From the NCBI GenBank assembly GCA_047973085.1, contig JBKEBI010000054.1, positions 1 through 23,609 of the forward strand: a DNA stretch of 23,609 nucleotides, read 5' to 3'. Positions 1 through 8,876 of the stretch are shown piece by piece. Both the position numbers and the translations under genes were made by a program. The notes beneath the pieces are model-generated. The model was not told the DNA's origin and did no database searches. It saw only the letters and a program-made list of their open reading frames with translations. The stretch is from JBKEDG01 sp047973085 (GTDB lineage: Bacteria > Bacillota_I > Bacilli_A > JBKEDG01). Every line of letters starts with the position of its first letter. The first letter of the stretch is position 1.

Positions 1-158
1 GATTCAAAATTAAATCCAACAAGTACTGCAAAACTAACAACAATAAGAGTAACATTAATTGAGGCAAGTGCCGACAAACTTAAACCAAAGTTTCTAAAAA
101 AGTTTCTAAACGCATCTCTAATATGCCTTCCAATTCCAATTATAAACCTAGTTATCAT
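1..158 (-). CDS. ftsX: Cell division protein FtsX, N-terminal part (cut by window start)
   Basis: Only about the first 52 codons are present; the gene runs off the left edge. The readable protein starts MITRFIIGIGRHIRDAF, a positively charged cytoplasmic stretch, followed by the first hydrophobic membrane helix at about residues 30-50. FtsX is the membrane subunit that partners the ATPase FtsE and signals to peptidoglycan hydrolases at division or elongation sites. The ATG (156-158) overlaps the last 11 bases of ftsE, and a good AGGGGAG ribosome site lies inside the ftsE end, so the two are translationally coupled. Identity rests mainly on position directly after ftsE and the N-terminal pattern. 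Confidence 0.85.
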   Translation of the reverse strand, partial: MITRFIIGIGRHIRDAFRNFFRNFGLSLSALASINVTLIVVSFAVLVGFNFE

Positions 159-834
159 AGCGATACTCCCCTTCTTCCTCATCTAATACAATATTCCCAT
201 GTTCAATAGCAATAACACGATGACGATACTCATTTACAATTGTCTTGTCATGAGTTGCCATAATTACTGTTGTTCCTTGTTCATTTATTAACTCAAGTAA
301 TTCAACAATTTCTTTACTTGTATCAGGATCTAAGTTTCCTGTTGGCTCATCGCATATTAAAACCTTTGGTTGGTTAATTAAAGCTCGAGCAATTGCAATT
401 CTTTGCTGTTCACCACCAGAAAGTTGATTTGGATAAAATTTCGCCTTATTTTTCAAGCCCACTTGATCAAGAATTTCTTTAACTCTGCTACGAATTTCAG
501 ATCTCTTTAAGCCAAATGTTTCCAATACAAAAGCAATATTTTCAAAAATAGTACGACTATCAATTAACTTAAAATCCTGAAAAACTATTCCAAGCTCTCT
601 TCTTAACTTGTATACATTACCTTTTCTATACTTATTAACTTTCTTTCCATTAAAAGTTACAATTCCTTTTGTTGCAACTATATCACGATAAATTAGCTTT
701 AAAAAAGTTGACTTCCCGGCTCCTGATGGGCCAATTAAATAAATGAAATCTCCATCAAAAATTTCTACGTTCAAATCATTAATTGCAATCACACCATTAC
801 TATACTCTTTTGTCACGTTATTAAATTTAATCAT
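148..834 (-). CDS. ftsE: Cell division ATP-binding protein FtsE
   Basis: ABC-type ATPase of the FtsEX complex on the cytoplasmic side of the membrane, which links ATP hydrolysis to control of cell-wall hydrolases. All ABC landmarks are visible: Walker A GPSGAGKST (residues 35-43), Q-loop Gln86, signature LSGGEQQR (138-145), Walker B ending DEPTGNLD (about 162-169) and the switch His195. The length of 228 aa is normal for FtsE. It sits between prfB and ftsX on the minus strand; the secA-prfB-ftsE-ftsX order is common in low-GC Gram-positives and suggests one transcript. Only 12 bases separate it from prfB, and its stop overlaps the ftsX start. Confidence 0.95.
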   Translation of the reverse strand: MIKFNNVTKEYSNGVIAINDLNVEIFDGDFIYLIGPSGAGKSTFLKLIYRDIVATKGIVTFNGKKVNKYRKGNVYKLRRELGIVFQDFKLIDSRTIFENIAFVLETFGLKRSEIRSRVKEILDQVGLKNKAKFYPNQLSGGEQQRIAIARALINQPKVLICDEPTGNLDPDTSKEIVELLELINEQGTTVIMATHDKTIVNEYRHRVIAIEHGNIVLDEEEGEYRYDN

Positions 835-846
835 CTACTCACCTCT

Positions 847-1947
847 TTAGTTATTAATATACTCTAAATACTTAATAATAAACTCATCAATATCCCCATC
901 TAGTACTGCCTTTACATTACTAACTTCATAATTTGTTCTATGATCTTTAACCATCGCATATGGTTGAAAAACATAAGTTCTAATTTGGGAACCCCAACTA
1001 TTATCAGTTTTCTGACCACTATTTTTTTCAATAAGTTTTTGCTGCTCTTCTTCTCTAAGTACAGCCAACTTATTTTTTAACATCTCTAAAGCATATTCTT
1101 TATTTTGAATTTGACTACGCTCATTTTGACAACTTACTACAATTCCTGTTGGTAAATGAGTAATTCGCACAGCAGAATCTGTCGTATTAACACTTTGTCC
1201 ACCGGCACCACTTGCCCTAAATGTATCAATTTTTATATCCTTTTTATCAATAACAATTTCAGAACTATCATCAATAATAGGTACAACGTGTACACTTGCA
1301 AATGAAGTATGTCGCTTTCCACTTGAATCAAATGGAGAAATGCGAATTAAACGATGCACCCCGCTTTCACTTTTTAAAAATCCAAATACATCAGTACCCT
1401 CTATCTCCAAAGTAATACTTTTTATTCCAGCCACATCCCCAGCATGATAATCAATTACCTTACAACTAAATTCTTTGCGTGTAAAAAACCTTGTGAACTG
1501 TCTATAAAGCATTTCAACCCAGTCTTGAGCCTCTGTTCCACCAGCACCTGCTTTTATCTCCATAATTGCATTATTACCATCAAACTTTCCTTTTAAAAGC
1601 AATAAATGTACTAAAGATTTAATCTTATCTTCTAAAACTGATATCAACTCTAAAGTTTCCAAATATAGTTTTTCATCTTCATCTTTTAACAATTCGCTTC
1701 CAACTTCAACTTCTTCAAAAAGTTCCAAACATTCTTCATAAATACTAAGACGATGCTTAAGGCTTCCCAATTTATTAGTCAATTTAGCTGCTCTAGCATG
1801 ATTATTCCAAAATCCTTCTACTGTAAATTCTTGTTCAATTACAATAATTTCTTCTTTTAGGTTTTCAATGTCTAATATTTCTAAAAGATCCTCTAATTTA
1901 ATTTTTAGTTCTGATTTTTTATCATTAACTAACCTTAAATCAATCAT
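847..1947 (-). CDS. prfB: Peptide chain release factor 2 (RF2)
   Basis: Recognises UAA and UGA stop codons and triggers peptide release on the ribosome. Counting from the chosen start, the codon-recognition tripeptide SPF is at about 204-206 and the catalytic GGQ at about 249-251, inside RASGAGGQSVNTTDSAVR. I chose the ATG at 1945-1947 (366 aa, the usual RF2 length). It forms an ATGA overlap with the secA stop. A TTG five codons upstream is open but has no better ribosome site. Most bacterial prfB genes need a programmed +1 frameshift at an in-frame UGA near codon 25; here the equivalent stretch (about 1865-1900) reads through without any stop, so this autoregulation appears absent. Its presence shows that UGA serves as a stop codon in this genome. 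Confidence 0.95.
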   Translation of the reverse strand: MIDLRLVNDKKSELKIKLEDLLEILDIENLKEEIIVIEQEFTVEGFWNNHARAAKLTNKLGSLKHRLSIYEECLELFEEVEVGSELLKDEDEKLYLETLELISVLEDKIKSLVHLLLLKGKFDGNNAIMEIKAGAGGTEAQDWVEMLYRQFTRFFTRKEFSCKVIDYHAGDVAGIKSITLEIEGTDVFGFLKSESGVHRLIRISPFDSSGKRHTSFASVHVVPIIDDSSEIVIDKKDIKIDTFRASGAGGQSVNTTDSAVRITHLPTGIVVSCQNERSQIQNKEYALEMLKNKLAVLREEEQQKLIEKNSGQKTDNSWGSQIRTYVFQPYAMVKDHRTNYEVSNVKAVLDGDIDEFIIKYLEYINN

Positions 1948-4451
1948 ATTTTTCCACAACAATGCTTATATTTCTTACCACTTCCACAAGGACAAGGATC
2001 ATTAACCTTAACTTTCTTGCTGGTTACTGGTTTTTTCTTGACATTTTCCTTGCTAGCATTTCGCACTGCTTTTCCTTTAATTACTTCTACACGTTCTGTA
2101 TTTGTCCTAACTTGGCTCTTCAAACAAAATTGTACAATGTCTTTTTCAATATTGTACATCATATTATCAAATAAACGCTTTCCCTCCATCGTATATTCAT
2201 GTAGAGGATTTTGTTGAGCATAAGAACGAAGTCCAATTCCTTCTTTTAAATGATCCATTGTATCTATTTGCTTTACCCAGTGAGTATCAAAAACACGTAA
2301 AGCAATTACTTTTTCAAATTCATTTCTTGCAGATTCATCTTCTATTAATAAAAGCTTATTTTCATATGATAAAACTACTTTACTAGATAAAATATTAATA
2401 AAATCTTCTTCACTAGTATAATCAATATTAGAAATTTTATCATCTTCATTTAAATAATGTGAATTAACATAGTCTATACTTTGAACAACAACTTCATCAT
2501 TAAAACCTTCTTTTTCCATAACAATGTTTGCTACATTATGTTCACAAACTCTATTTATTAACAATACAATATGTTCATGATATGAATCTAAATCGATAAT
2601 TTCATTTCTTAATTGATACATAACTTTTCTTTGAGAACTCATAACCTCATCAAACTGTAAGACACGTTTACGCATATCATAGTTGTTTCCTTCAATACGA
2701 TTTTGAGCACTTTCAATACTTTTAGAAAACATTTTCATTTGAATAGGCTCGTCTTCATCAAGCCCTGCCTTTTGTAATCTTTGGGCATTTTGTGAACCAA
2801 ACCTCAACATCAATGTATCTTCAAATGAAACATAAAATTGACTAGTCCCTGGATCTCCTTGGCGTCCACTACGACCACGTAACTGATTATCAATACGTCT
2901 TGATTCATGACGTTCTGTACCAATAACGTATAAGCCTCCAAGTTCAATGACACCTTCACCTAATTTAATATCTGTCCCACGACCAGCCATATTTGTTGCA
3001 ATTGTAACTGATCCAGCATGTCCAGCTTTAGCTATTATTTCTGCTTCTCTGAAATGATTCTTTGCATTTAATACTTCATGCTTTATTCCAGCTTTTGATA
3101 AAAGTTTAGAAATAACCTCACTAGTTTCAACTGCAACTGTACCAATAAGTATTGGTTGCTTTGTAGCATGAATTTCACTTACATCACGAATAAGACATTT
3201 ATATTTACCATTCATAGTTGAAAAAACTTTATCTACAATATCTTTTCTTACAATTGGTTTATTTGTTGGAATTGCAACAACATACATATTATAAATATCT
3301 CTAAACTCTTCCTCTTCAGTCTTAGCAGTTCCTGTCATTCCTGATAATTTAGAATACATTCTAAATAAATTTTGAAATGTGATAGTAGCCATCGTTTTTG
3401 TTTCATCTTTTATTGAAACTCCTTCTTTCGCCTCTATTGCTTGGTGTAGGCCTTCACTAAATGCACGTCCTGGCATTAAACGTCCAGTAAACTGATCAAC
3501 AATTACTATTTCCCCATCTTTAATGATATAGTCAACTTCATTATCTAAAGTATAATTTGCTTTAAGTGCTTGATGTAGATTATGAACAATACTTGCATGT
3601 TCTAAATCATATAAATTTTCTACATTAAAAAACTCTTCACATTTTGCAATTCCATCTTGAGTAAGTGAAACTGACTTTATTTTCAAATCTAAAATAAAAT
3701 CTTCATCAACCTTCAATGCTTTTGCAGCATTATCAGCATGTTGATATATACTAGTTGTTTGTGTTTTTCCACCAGATATAATTAATGGAGTTCTAGCCTC
3801 ATCTATTAAAATTGAGTCAACCTCATCTATAATTGCAAAATTAAGTCCACGCTGCTGTACACGACGATTACTATATAAAACCATATTGTCTCTTAAATAA
3901 TCAAAACCCAACTCATTATTAGTACTATATAATATATCACAATCATAAACTTCACGCTTTTTTTCAGGAGTCAACTCTCGTAGATTTAAACCTACACTTA
4001 ATCCTAACCATCTAAATAGATCTCCAATTTCACCTTCAGCCTCACGAGTTGCCAAATAATCATTGACTGTAATTATGTGCACACCTTTTCCCGTAATTGC
4101 ATTTAAATAAGCAGGAAGCACAGATGTTAAAGTTTTTCCTTCTCCTGTTTTCATCTCTGCTATGTTACCATAGTGTAAAACAATTCCCCCAATTAATTGA
4201 ACATAAAAAGGTTTCATTTTAAGCACTCTATAACTTGCTTCACGTACTACAGCGAATGCTTCAACAAGCATACTGTCTAAGCTTTCACCTTGTTCATATC
4301 TTTCTTTAAATTCACTAAATTTATTCTGTAGATCACTATCACTGTAGTCTTGCATAGTACTATCTAATTTTTCTATCTCATTAGCAAGTTTTTCTGATTT
4401 TTTAAACTCTGAATTTGATGAGTCAAATCTTGCTAGTAAACTTTTTAACAT
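1944..4451 (-). CDS. secA: Protein translocase ATPase SecA
   Basis: Motor ATPase that drives preproteins through the SecYEG channel. The 835-aa length is typical. Visible landmarks are Walker A with MKTGEGKT (100-107), the DEVD box (209-212) followed by SILIDEARTPLIISG, the helicase motif VI region NQLRGRSGRQGDPG, and a C-terminal zinc-binding SEC-C tail with CPCG (820-823) and HCCG (830-833). The ATG start is supported by a GAGGAGAT ribosome site eight bases upstream. It is first in the minus-strand run with prfB, ftsE and ftsX. The secA stop TGA overlaps the prfB ATG. The surface metallopeptidase encoded at 6102-8747 would be one of its clients. Confidence 0.97.
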   Translation of the reverse strand: MLKSLLARFDSSNSEFKKSEKLANEIEKLDSTMQDYSDSDLQNKFSEFKERYEQGESLDSMLVEAFAVVREASYRVLKMKPFYVQLIGGIVLHYGNIAEMKTGEGKTLTSVLPAYLNAITGKGVHIITVNDYLATREAEGEIGDLFRWLGLSVGLNLRELTPEKKREVYDCDILYSTNNELGFDYLRDNMVLYSNRRVQQRGLNFAIIDEVDSILIDEARTPLIISGGKTQTTSIYQHADNAAKALKVDEDFILDLKIKSVSLTQDGIAKCEEFFNVENLYDLEHASIVHNLHQALKANYTLDNEVDYIIKDGEIVIVDQFTGRLMPGRAFSEGLHQAIEAKEGVSIKDETKTMATITFQNLFRMYSKLSGMTGTAKTEEEEFRDIYNMYVVAIPTNKPIVRKDIVDKVFSTMNGKYKCLIRDVSEIHATKQPILIGTVAVETSEVISKLLSKAGIKHEVLNAKNHFREAEIIAKAGHAGSVTIATNMAGRGTDIKLGEGVIELGGLYVIGTERHESRRIDNQLRGRSGRQGDPGTSQFYVSFEDTLMLRFGSQNAQRLQKAGLDEDEPIQMKMFSKSIESAQNRIEGNNYDMRKRVLQFDEVMSSQRKVMYQLRNEIIDLDSYHEHIVLLINRVCEHNVANIVMEKEGFNDEVVVQSIDYVNSHYLNEDDKISNIDYTSEEDFINILSSKVVLSYENKLLLIEDESARNEFEKVIALRVFDTHWVKQIDTMDHLKEGIGLRSYAQQNPLHEYTMEGKRLFDNMMYNIEKDIVQFCLKSQVRTNTERVEVIKGKAVRNASKENVKKKPVTSKKVKVNDPCPCGSGKKYKHCCGKI

Positions 4452-4482
4452 ATCTTCATCTCCTCATAAAAAAACTATTATC

Positions 4483-4491
4483 ATTATATCA
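4483..4491 (-). promoter_or_regulatory. Probable secA promoter (extended -10)
   Basis: On the minus strand this reads TGATATAAT, an extended -10 with a perfect TATAAT hexamer, about 32 bases before the secA ATG. No convincing -35 is visible 17 bases upstream, which is tolerable for an extended -10 promoter. It would drive the secA-prfB-ftsE-ftsX run. Confidence 0.55.
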
Positions 4492-4618
4492 TATTTTGTA
4501 ATTAAAATATATTTATATCCTTATTTTTATTTTATTTTTTTTTATAAATAGTACAAGTGTTGTAATAAAATATTTTATCATAAAAAAGTTAAAAAAATAG
4601 TGCACATTTTTAAAAATA

Positions 4619-4628
4619 TTGGTATAAT
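4619..4628 (+). promoter_or_regulatory. Probable promoter (extended -10) for the gene at 4645
   Basis: TTGGTATAAT gives an extended -10 with TATAAT at 4623-4628. The -35 region (about 4600-4606, TGCACA) is poor. The transcript would start around 4635, leaving a very short leader that barely includes the AGGTGA ribosome site (4634-4639). Confidence 0.45.
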
Positions 4629-4644
4629 AAAATAGGTGATAAAA

Positions 4645-5856
4645 ATGAAAAAATATAAAACTCCAATCTTGCAAATAATGATACTTTCTATATTGATAGG
4701 TGCGTTTTACTTATACACTGGACAAAATGCTAATACACTACAAGAAACACCTGTCATAAATACGGATGTAATTTTAAAATACGGTAAAAATCCTGATACA
4801 TTTATTAGTTCTCAAAGTAAAAACACAGACTTATATTACACAAATAAAAATCTGGAACTAAAAAATAAATTATCACTGGAAAACTCCATTTTAGGTAATA
4901 CTGTTGTACAAACAAATAATAAAGTATACGTCAATAACTTTGATGAAATTACTGTTATAGGTAAAAATGAAAGCATAGTTTTTGAAACAACCATGGATAA
5001 ATACCTTTTGAGCTTAATATATAATCAACAAATATATGTTAAAAATGTTTATGCAACTGATGATTACTATCATAGTATTACAGAAGTAAAGCTTGAGTCA
5101 ACCATCAACCATCCAACTGATGCATCAATAATAACTCAAATAAAAAATGGTAAAAGACACGATGTATTGATCTACAACAAAGTTGATGCAATTACTTATG
5201 ATGAGGAAAACAATGAATTCTTTGTATTCTATACAAGTTCACAGTCAGCTAATTCACTCCATATGTTTAATGATTTAATATGTGTAAAATTAAAATGGAG
5301 TAAAGAAGAAAATAACTTTGTATTAGATACTACTCAAAGCACTCAAGGTCATAAGCTATCTTCTCAAGGTATAAGCTATTTCTCTCCTATTATAGGCGAC
5401 CCAAATAAAGTATATTTCAGTAAAGAAGTTGGACTAAGTGATAAACAAATTTATAACTATTACATAGCTGACTTTAATCCAACTACTATGAATATTGAAA
5501 ATGAACAATTAATTTATTCAAAAGAAGTTAAAGAAAACAGCACTTTAGATGTAATTAACTGCTTTGAAATTAAAAATAATTTATATATATTCTTTTCAGA
5601 TTTAACATATAATATCATTAATTTAGAAACAGGACTTATCACAGAATATGTTGTAGCAAATACTGGTAAAATAAACTCTATTAATTATACAACTGATGGA
5701 GAAAGCATCTACAGTATTTTTACAACTAATAATACAATTTCTTTTGCTGAGATAAATGAGGGAATTTTAATTAATAGGGTTACAGTAACTAATAAAGACT
5801 TAGGAATAGGGCTATTTGACAATGATACAATTTTTGACTTTACTGTCATAAAATAG
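4645..5856 (+). CDS. Membrane-anchored extracytoplasmic protein of unknown function
   Basis: About 403 aa. I do not recognise a family. The N-terminus has a short basic stretch (MKKYK) and one hydrophobic segment (about residues 6-24) with no lipobox cysteine, so it is probably a signal anchor with the rest outside the membrane. The remainder is rich in beta-strand-like segments of 40-50 residues with alternating hydrophobic residues and polar turns (for example LYYTNKNLELK, VYVNNFDEITVIG, IYVKNVYATDDYY, LYIFFSDLTYNIINLETG). That resembles a beta-propeller. I chose the ATG at 4645 because AGGTGA lies five bases before it; a GTG three codons upstream is also open. It is divergent from secA and followed by tRNA-Asn, with no obvious terminator of its own. 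Confidence 0.75.
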   Translation: MKKYKTPILQIMILSILIGAFYLYTGQNANTLQETPVINTDVILKYGKNPDTFISSQSKNTDLYYTNKNLELKNKLSLENSILGNTVVQTNNKVYVNNFDEITVIGKNESIVFETTMDKYLLSLIYNQQIYVKNVYATDDYYHSITEVKLESTINHPTDASIITQIKNGKRHDVLIYNKVDAITYDEENNEFFVFYTSSQSANSLHMFNDLICVKLKWSKEENNFVLDTTQSTQGHKLSSQGISYFSPIIGDPNKVYFSKEVGLSDKQIYNYYIADFNPTTMNIENEQLIYSKEVKENSTLDVINCFEIKNNLYIFFSDLTYNIINLETGLITEYVVANTGKINSINYTTDGESIYSIFTTNNTISFAEINEGILINRVTVTNKDLGIGLFDNDTIFDFTVIK

Positions 5857-5883
5857 GCTTTTAAAAAAAACTCAAAAAAGTTG

Positions 5884-5912
5884 TTGACATTTACTTTCTG
5901 TTAAAGTATAAT
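5884..5912 (+). promoter_or_regulatory. Promoter of tRNA-Asn
   Basis: TTGACA (5884-5889), a 17-base spacer and TATAAT (5907-5912): a perfect consensus housekeeping promoter. The expected start is near 5919, about 15 bases before the mature tRNA. This strength suits a stable RNA gene. Confidence 0.9.
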
Positions 5913-5933
5913 TATATAGGAAGTAAAGTTAAT

Positions 5934-6010
5934 GCCTCTTTAGCTCAGTTGGTTAGAGCACTTGACTGTTAATCAAGGGGTCCTTGGTTCGAATCCAAGA
6001 AGAGGCGCCA
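5934..6010 (+). tRNA. tRNA-Asn (anticodon GUU)
   Basis: A complete cloverleaf is readable. The acceptor arms are GCCTCTT (5934-5940) and AAGAGGC (6000-6006), the anticodon stem CTTGA/TCAAG encloses a loop with GTT at 5968-5970, and a TTCGAAT T-loop follows. The discriminator is G (6007) and the terminal CCA is encoded (6008-6010). It carries asparagine. It is a single gene with its own promoter and terminator. The same window holds an asparagine-type T-box (19727-20028) whose specifier AAC and UGGU bulge match this tRNA's anticodon and GCCA end. Confidence 0.97.
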
Positions 6011-6023
6011 TTTAGATAAAATT

Positions 6024-6049
6024 AAGTAAGCAGATAGCTTACTTTTTTT
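6024..6049 (+). terminator. Terminator of tRNA-Asn
   Basis: Stem AGTAAGC (6025-6031) with GCTTACT (6037-6043), loop AGATA, followed by a run of T to 6049. It lies 14 bases after the tRNA CCA end. Confidence 0.9.
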
Positions 6050-6061
6050 ATACTCTAGTAT

Positions 6062-6097
6062 AAAAAAGTTGAGGGATATATTTTCTTCAACTTTTTT
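6062..6097 (-). terminator. Terminator of the M60 peptidase gene (likely bidirectional)
   Basis: Eleven-base inverted repeat: AAAAAAGTTGA (6062-6072) and TCAACTTTTTT (6087-6097). On the minus strand it ends in a T run and lies just past the stop of the peptidase gene. The same stem could also act on plus-strand transcripts that pass the tRNA terminator. Confidence 0.75.
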
Positions 6098-6101
6098 ATA
6101 A

Positions 6102-8747
6102 CTAACTATTCCTTTTTCTTAAAACTATAAAACCTACACTCATTATTAATAAAACTATCGAGTAATTTTTCATACCAGTTTTTGGTATTGTATGATTAGT
6201 ACTTACCGAATCATCTACTAGTGAATTTGTAGGTGGCTCTGGCTCTATTGAAGAATCAATCACATTAACAACTAATTCAACATAATTTGCATTTTTATCA
6301 CTGTCTTCAACTCTAAGGTTAATTACGTAACTCCCAACAGTAGTAAAATTAACATTATGGTCTAAGACTGTTATATTAGAACTAATATCTCCATCTTCAA
6401 AATCACTAGCTGTCACTTGTGAAACAATATCATTAATAGAAGTAGTGTTTCTAGTTCTTTGCATCTCCACTTCATAACTATCTTCTACATTCATAAAAAT
6501 CGGGCGAGAAAGTTGAGTAGTATTTTTATGCTGCTCCATTTTTTCTTCTCTATCAGTTTCATCTAATTTAGAAATCATTTTATTAAGATAAATAATTTGA
6601 TCTTGATGATAAAATTGAGTAACTCCACTTTCAATACTTTCTGCATAACCATCAATAATGTCTGGTAAAATATTTTCTCCATTTACATGAGTTCCACTGC
6701 TATCAAAGCTCATCACATAAGGTGAACTTTTACTGTAAATATTTAAATTTGTATGATTGTTACTACCGTCTGAACGATTAGGTTCAGCAGCTGTTATCTC
6801 CAAATAATATCCTTCTTCAATTGGAATATCAATAACTTCAGCATCAAGAGCTATATCACCTATAAATGATTTCTCAAAAATTACACTATTTTGATTATCA
6901 TAGATTTTAACATTAGCAAACTCTTCTCCACTATAATATACATGAGGAGCTCTATTTAAAATATTTATTCTAATATTATCCGAGCTTGTAATTACATCTG
7001 CAAACCTATAGTTTGAAAGACCTCTTAAATAAATTGTATTTTCACTATCAATAGTTCCATCATTTGAAGCATCTTTTTCATATACAACTTCAAAACTTGC
7101 TTCTCCACTTTCTGTTACTGTCAATAATTTATCTGAATTGCTAAAATATGTCCCACTTTCACTATTTGGAACGAGTATACGATATACTCCAGCAGGAACA
7201 TCTTCAAAAATTACTTCATTTGAAAAAATTTCTTTTTCTAATTCATAAGTCCCATTTTTTAAAATAATTTTTTTGTATAAAATTTCATTTAAATCATCAA
7301 TGTTAACATTAATATTAACATCACTTTTTAAATCTAAATTAGAAAATTGATCATCTCTTAGTAGGCTTGTATCAATCATTTGGTAATCTGCCTGTAAATT
7401 AAGAGAAGCTGCAACTTCTTGTCTTTTAGCATCATCTTCAATTATGTAGTTTAAGTATTGAGCATAACTTAAGTCTCTAATATCTGGATTCTCTTCAATT
7501 TCAGTAGTTATATTTATATGACTAGCCTCAAAATGTGGAACAAAATTTACTTCCGAATATTTTGAAAAATATAAAGCCATTAAATCTGAATTTGAATATT
7601 CTAAATGCTTGTTTCCACCCTGATTAGCTAATTCGCGAAACTCAAGATTAAAACCTCTAAATCCTTCATATCCAAATGAATCAAACATACCTGCAAAGAA
7701 GTTTAACATTGTTGTAGAGTTTCCATTGTCATATCCTGTTTTGGCAACACCTTGTAGATTCTCCACAGTCATTCTGCTAGAACTATATACATTATCTCCA
7801 TTCCACATGTCATCAATTCTTGAATTATGAGCAAAAATATTATTCCATACTTCTCTAACACTTATTGAATTAGAAAATTCACTTCTTTTGTCCATCATTG
7901 AATTTTGTTGATAGCCATGTCCAACTTCATGTTTTTCAACCCATCCAATACTTAAATACCTGTAACCAAAACTTGTACTACTCATAGCAGTTTCTAAAAC
8001 ACCATAATATGCAAGACCTGGACCATCATTATTAGCTTTCGCAAAAAATTGTGAAGGGGTATTATAGTGTACAGGATTCTCAGGATTATCTTCTAACCCA
8101 AGTAGGTAATCATATCTATCTATTAAATCCGTATAATATTGAAGCAAACCATCAAGGTTATCAAAATGACCTTTTGAATCCAAATTTCTAAGATATTCCT
8201 TATCTGCTTTGGGAATTAAAAACTTGATTGCTTCACATTCAATAACTGCATATGATGCATCAATACTATCCCAATAGTTAAAAAATTCTTCTTCATTATC
8301 TCCCATACTGTAGTAAGGAACTTTGTTTAAATCCTCTGAAAAACTGTATTCTAACTCTACAGTATAATTTCCACGAGGTATCCTCGCAAACAATACACTC
8401 TCATATTCTACAATAAACGTCATTTCACTACCATTTTTTGAAATATCGTAATTTTTTTCAGTTGAAGAAGCATTGTTTAACGCTTGTATTCTAATATCAG
8501 TTTTATTTAACCCTGAAATTTGTCTAACTTTCACTTCAGTACCAGCAGGAACAATATATGGAATTAACTCTCTTGTGTGAAGTTCTCCACGATATAAAGT
8601 AGCAGCATCTGTATGTGCTCTACTAGGTAATGCCTCAACTACTAAAGTTTCTGTTATTTGTGCATTAATTTTAGCATCAAAATTAAATATAAAAATACTT
8701 GATAAAATTAGTGTGATACTAAATAATGATTTTATAATTTTTTTCAT
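6102..8747 (-). CDS. Secreted, wall-anchored M60/enhancin-type zinc metallopeptidase
   Basis: 881 aa. A signal peptide covers about residues 1-30 (basic MKKIIK, then a hydrophobic core). The catalytic region has the gluzincin motif HEVGH (273-277) and a following Glu299 in REVWNNI, matching the HExxH...E pattern of peptidase family M60 (Pfam M60/enhancin), whose members cut mucin-type glycoproteins. A beta-rich Ig-like domain of the DUF5011/bacterial surface type spans about 752-831 (DFEDGDISSNITV). The end is a sortase tail: IPKTG (854-858, a variant of LPxTG), a hydrophobic helix and RKRNS. The ATG has GGAG eight bases upstream. The gene is alone, with its own promoter and terminator. It suggests a host-associated lifestyle; mucin as substrate is inferred from the family. 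Confidence 0.88.
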   Translation of the reverse strand: MKKIIKSLFSITLILSSIFIFNFDAKINAQITETLVVEALPSRAHTDAATLYRGELHTRELIPYIVPAGTEVKVRQISGLNKTDIRIQALNNASSTEKNYDISKNGSEMTFIVEYESVLFARIPRGNYTVELEYSFSEDLNKVPYYSMGDNEEEFFNYWDSIDASYAVIECEAIKFLIPKADKEYLRNLDSKGHFDNLDGLLQYYTDLIDRYDYLLGLEDNPENPVHYNTPSQFFAKANNDGPGLAYYGVLETAMSSTSFGYRYLSIGWVEKHEVGHGYQQNSMMDKRSEFSNSISVREVWNNIFAHNSRIDDMWNGDNVYSSSRMTVENLQGVAKTGYDNGNSTTMLNFFAGMFDSFGYEGFRGFNLEFRELANQGGNKHLEYSNSDLMALYFSKYSEVNFVPHFEASHINITTEIEENPDIRDLSYAQYLNYIIEDDAKRQEVAASLNLQADYQMIDTSLLRDDQFSNLDLKSDVNINVNIDDLNEILYKKIILKNGTYELEKEIFSNEVIFEDVPAGVYRILVPNSESGTYFSNSDKLLTVTESGEASFEVVYEKDASNDGTIDSENTIYLRGLSNYRFADVITSSDNIRINILNRAPHVYYSGEEFANVKIYDNQNSVIFEKSFIGDIALDAEVIDIPIEEGYYLEITAAEPNRSDGSNNHTNLNIYSKSSPYVMSFDSSGTHVNGENILPDIIDGYAESIESGVTQFYHQDQIIYLNKMISKLDETDREEKMEQHKNTTQLSRPIFMNVEDSYEVEMQRTRNTTSINDIVSQVTASDFEDGDISSNITVLDHNVNFTTVGSYVINLRVEDSDKNANYVELVVNVIDSSIEPEPPTNSLVDDSVSTNHTIPKTGMKNYSIVLLIMSVGFIVLRKRNS

Positions 8748-8790
8748 TCATTCTAACTCCTATCCTATAATAAAAATACATTCGCTTATT

Positions 8791-8799
8791 ATTATAACA
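8791..8799 (-). promoter_or_regulatory. Probable promoter of the M60 peptidase gene
   Basis: On the minus strand TGTTATAAT, an extended -10 with perfect TATAAT (8791-8796). A weak TTTAGT sits 17 bases upstream as the -35. It leaves a leader of about 35-40 bases. Confidence 0.5.
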
Positions 8800-8827
8800 C
8801 ATTTATTAATAAAACTAAAATATATTT

Positions 8828-8856
8828 TTATATTATTTCTATAAAGATGATATAAT
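8828..8856 (+). promoter_or_regulatory. Probable promoter of the DUF2200 gene
   Basis: TGATATAAT, an extended -10 (TATAAT at 8851-8856), with a weak TTATAT -35 at 8828-8833 and a 17-base spacer. It is followed by AAGGAG (8863-8868) eight bases before the ATG. Confidence 0.5.
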
Positions 8857-8876
8857 ATAAAAAAGGAGAAAGTATT

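Noticed and set aside
1962..2217. Two overlapping plus-strand open frames.
   Set aside because: Antisense to the conserved C-terminus of SecA, including its zinc tail; composition is that of a shadow frame.
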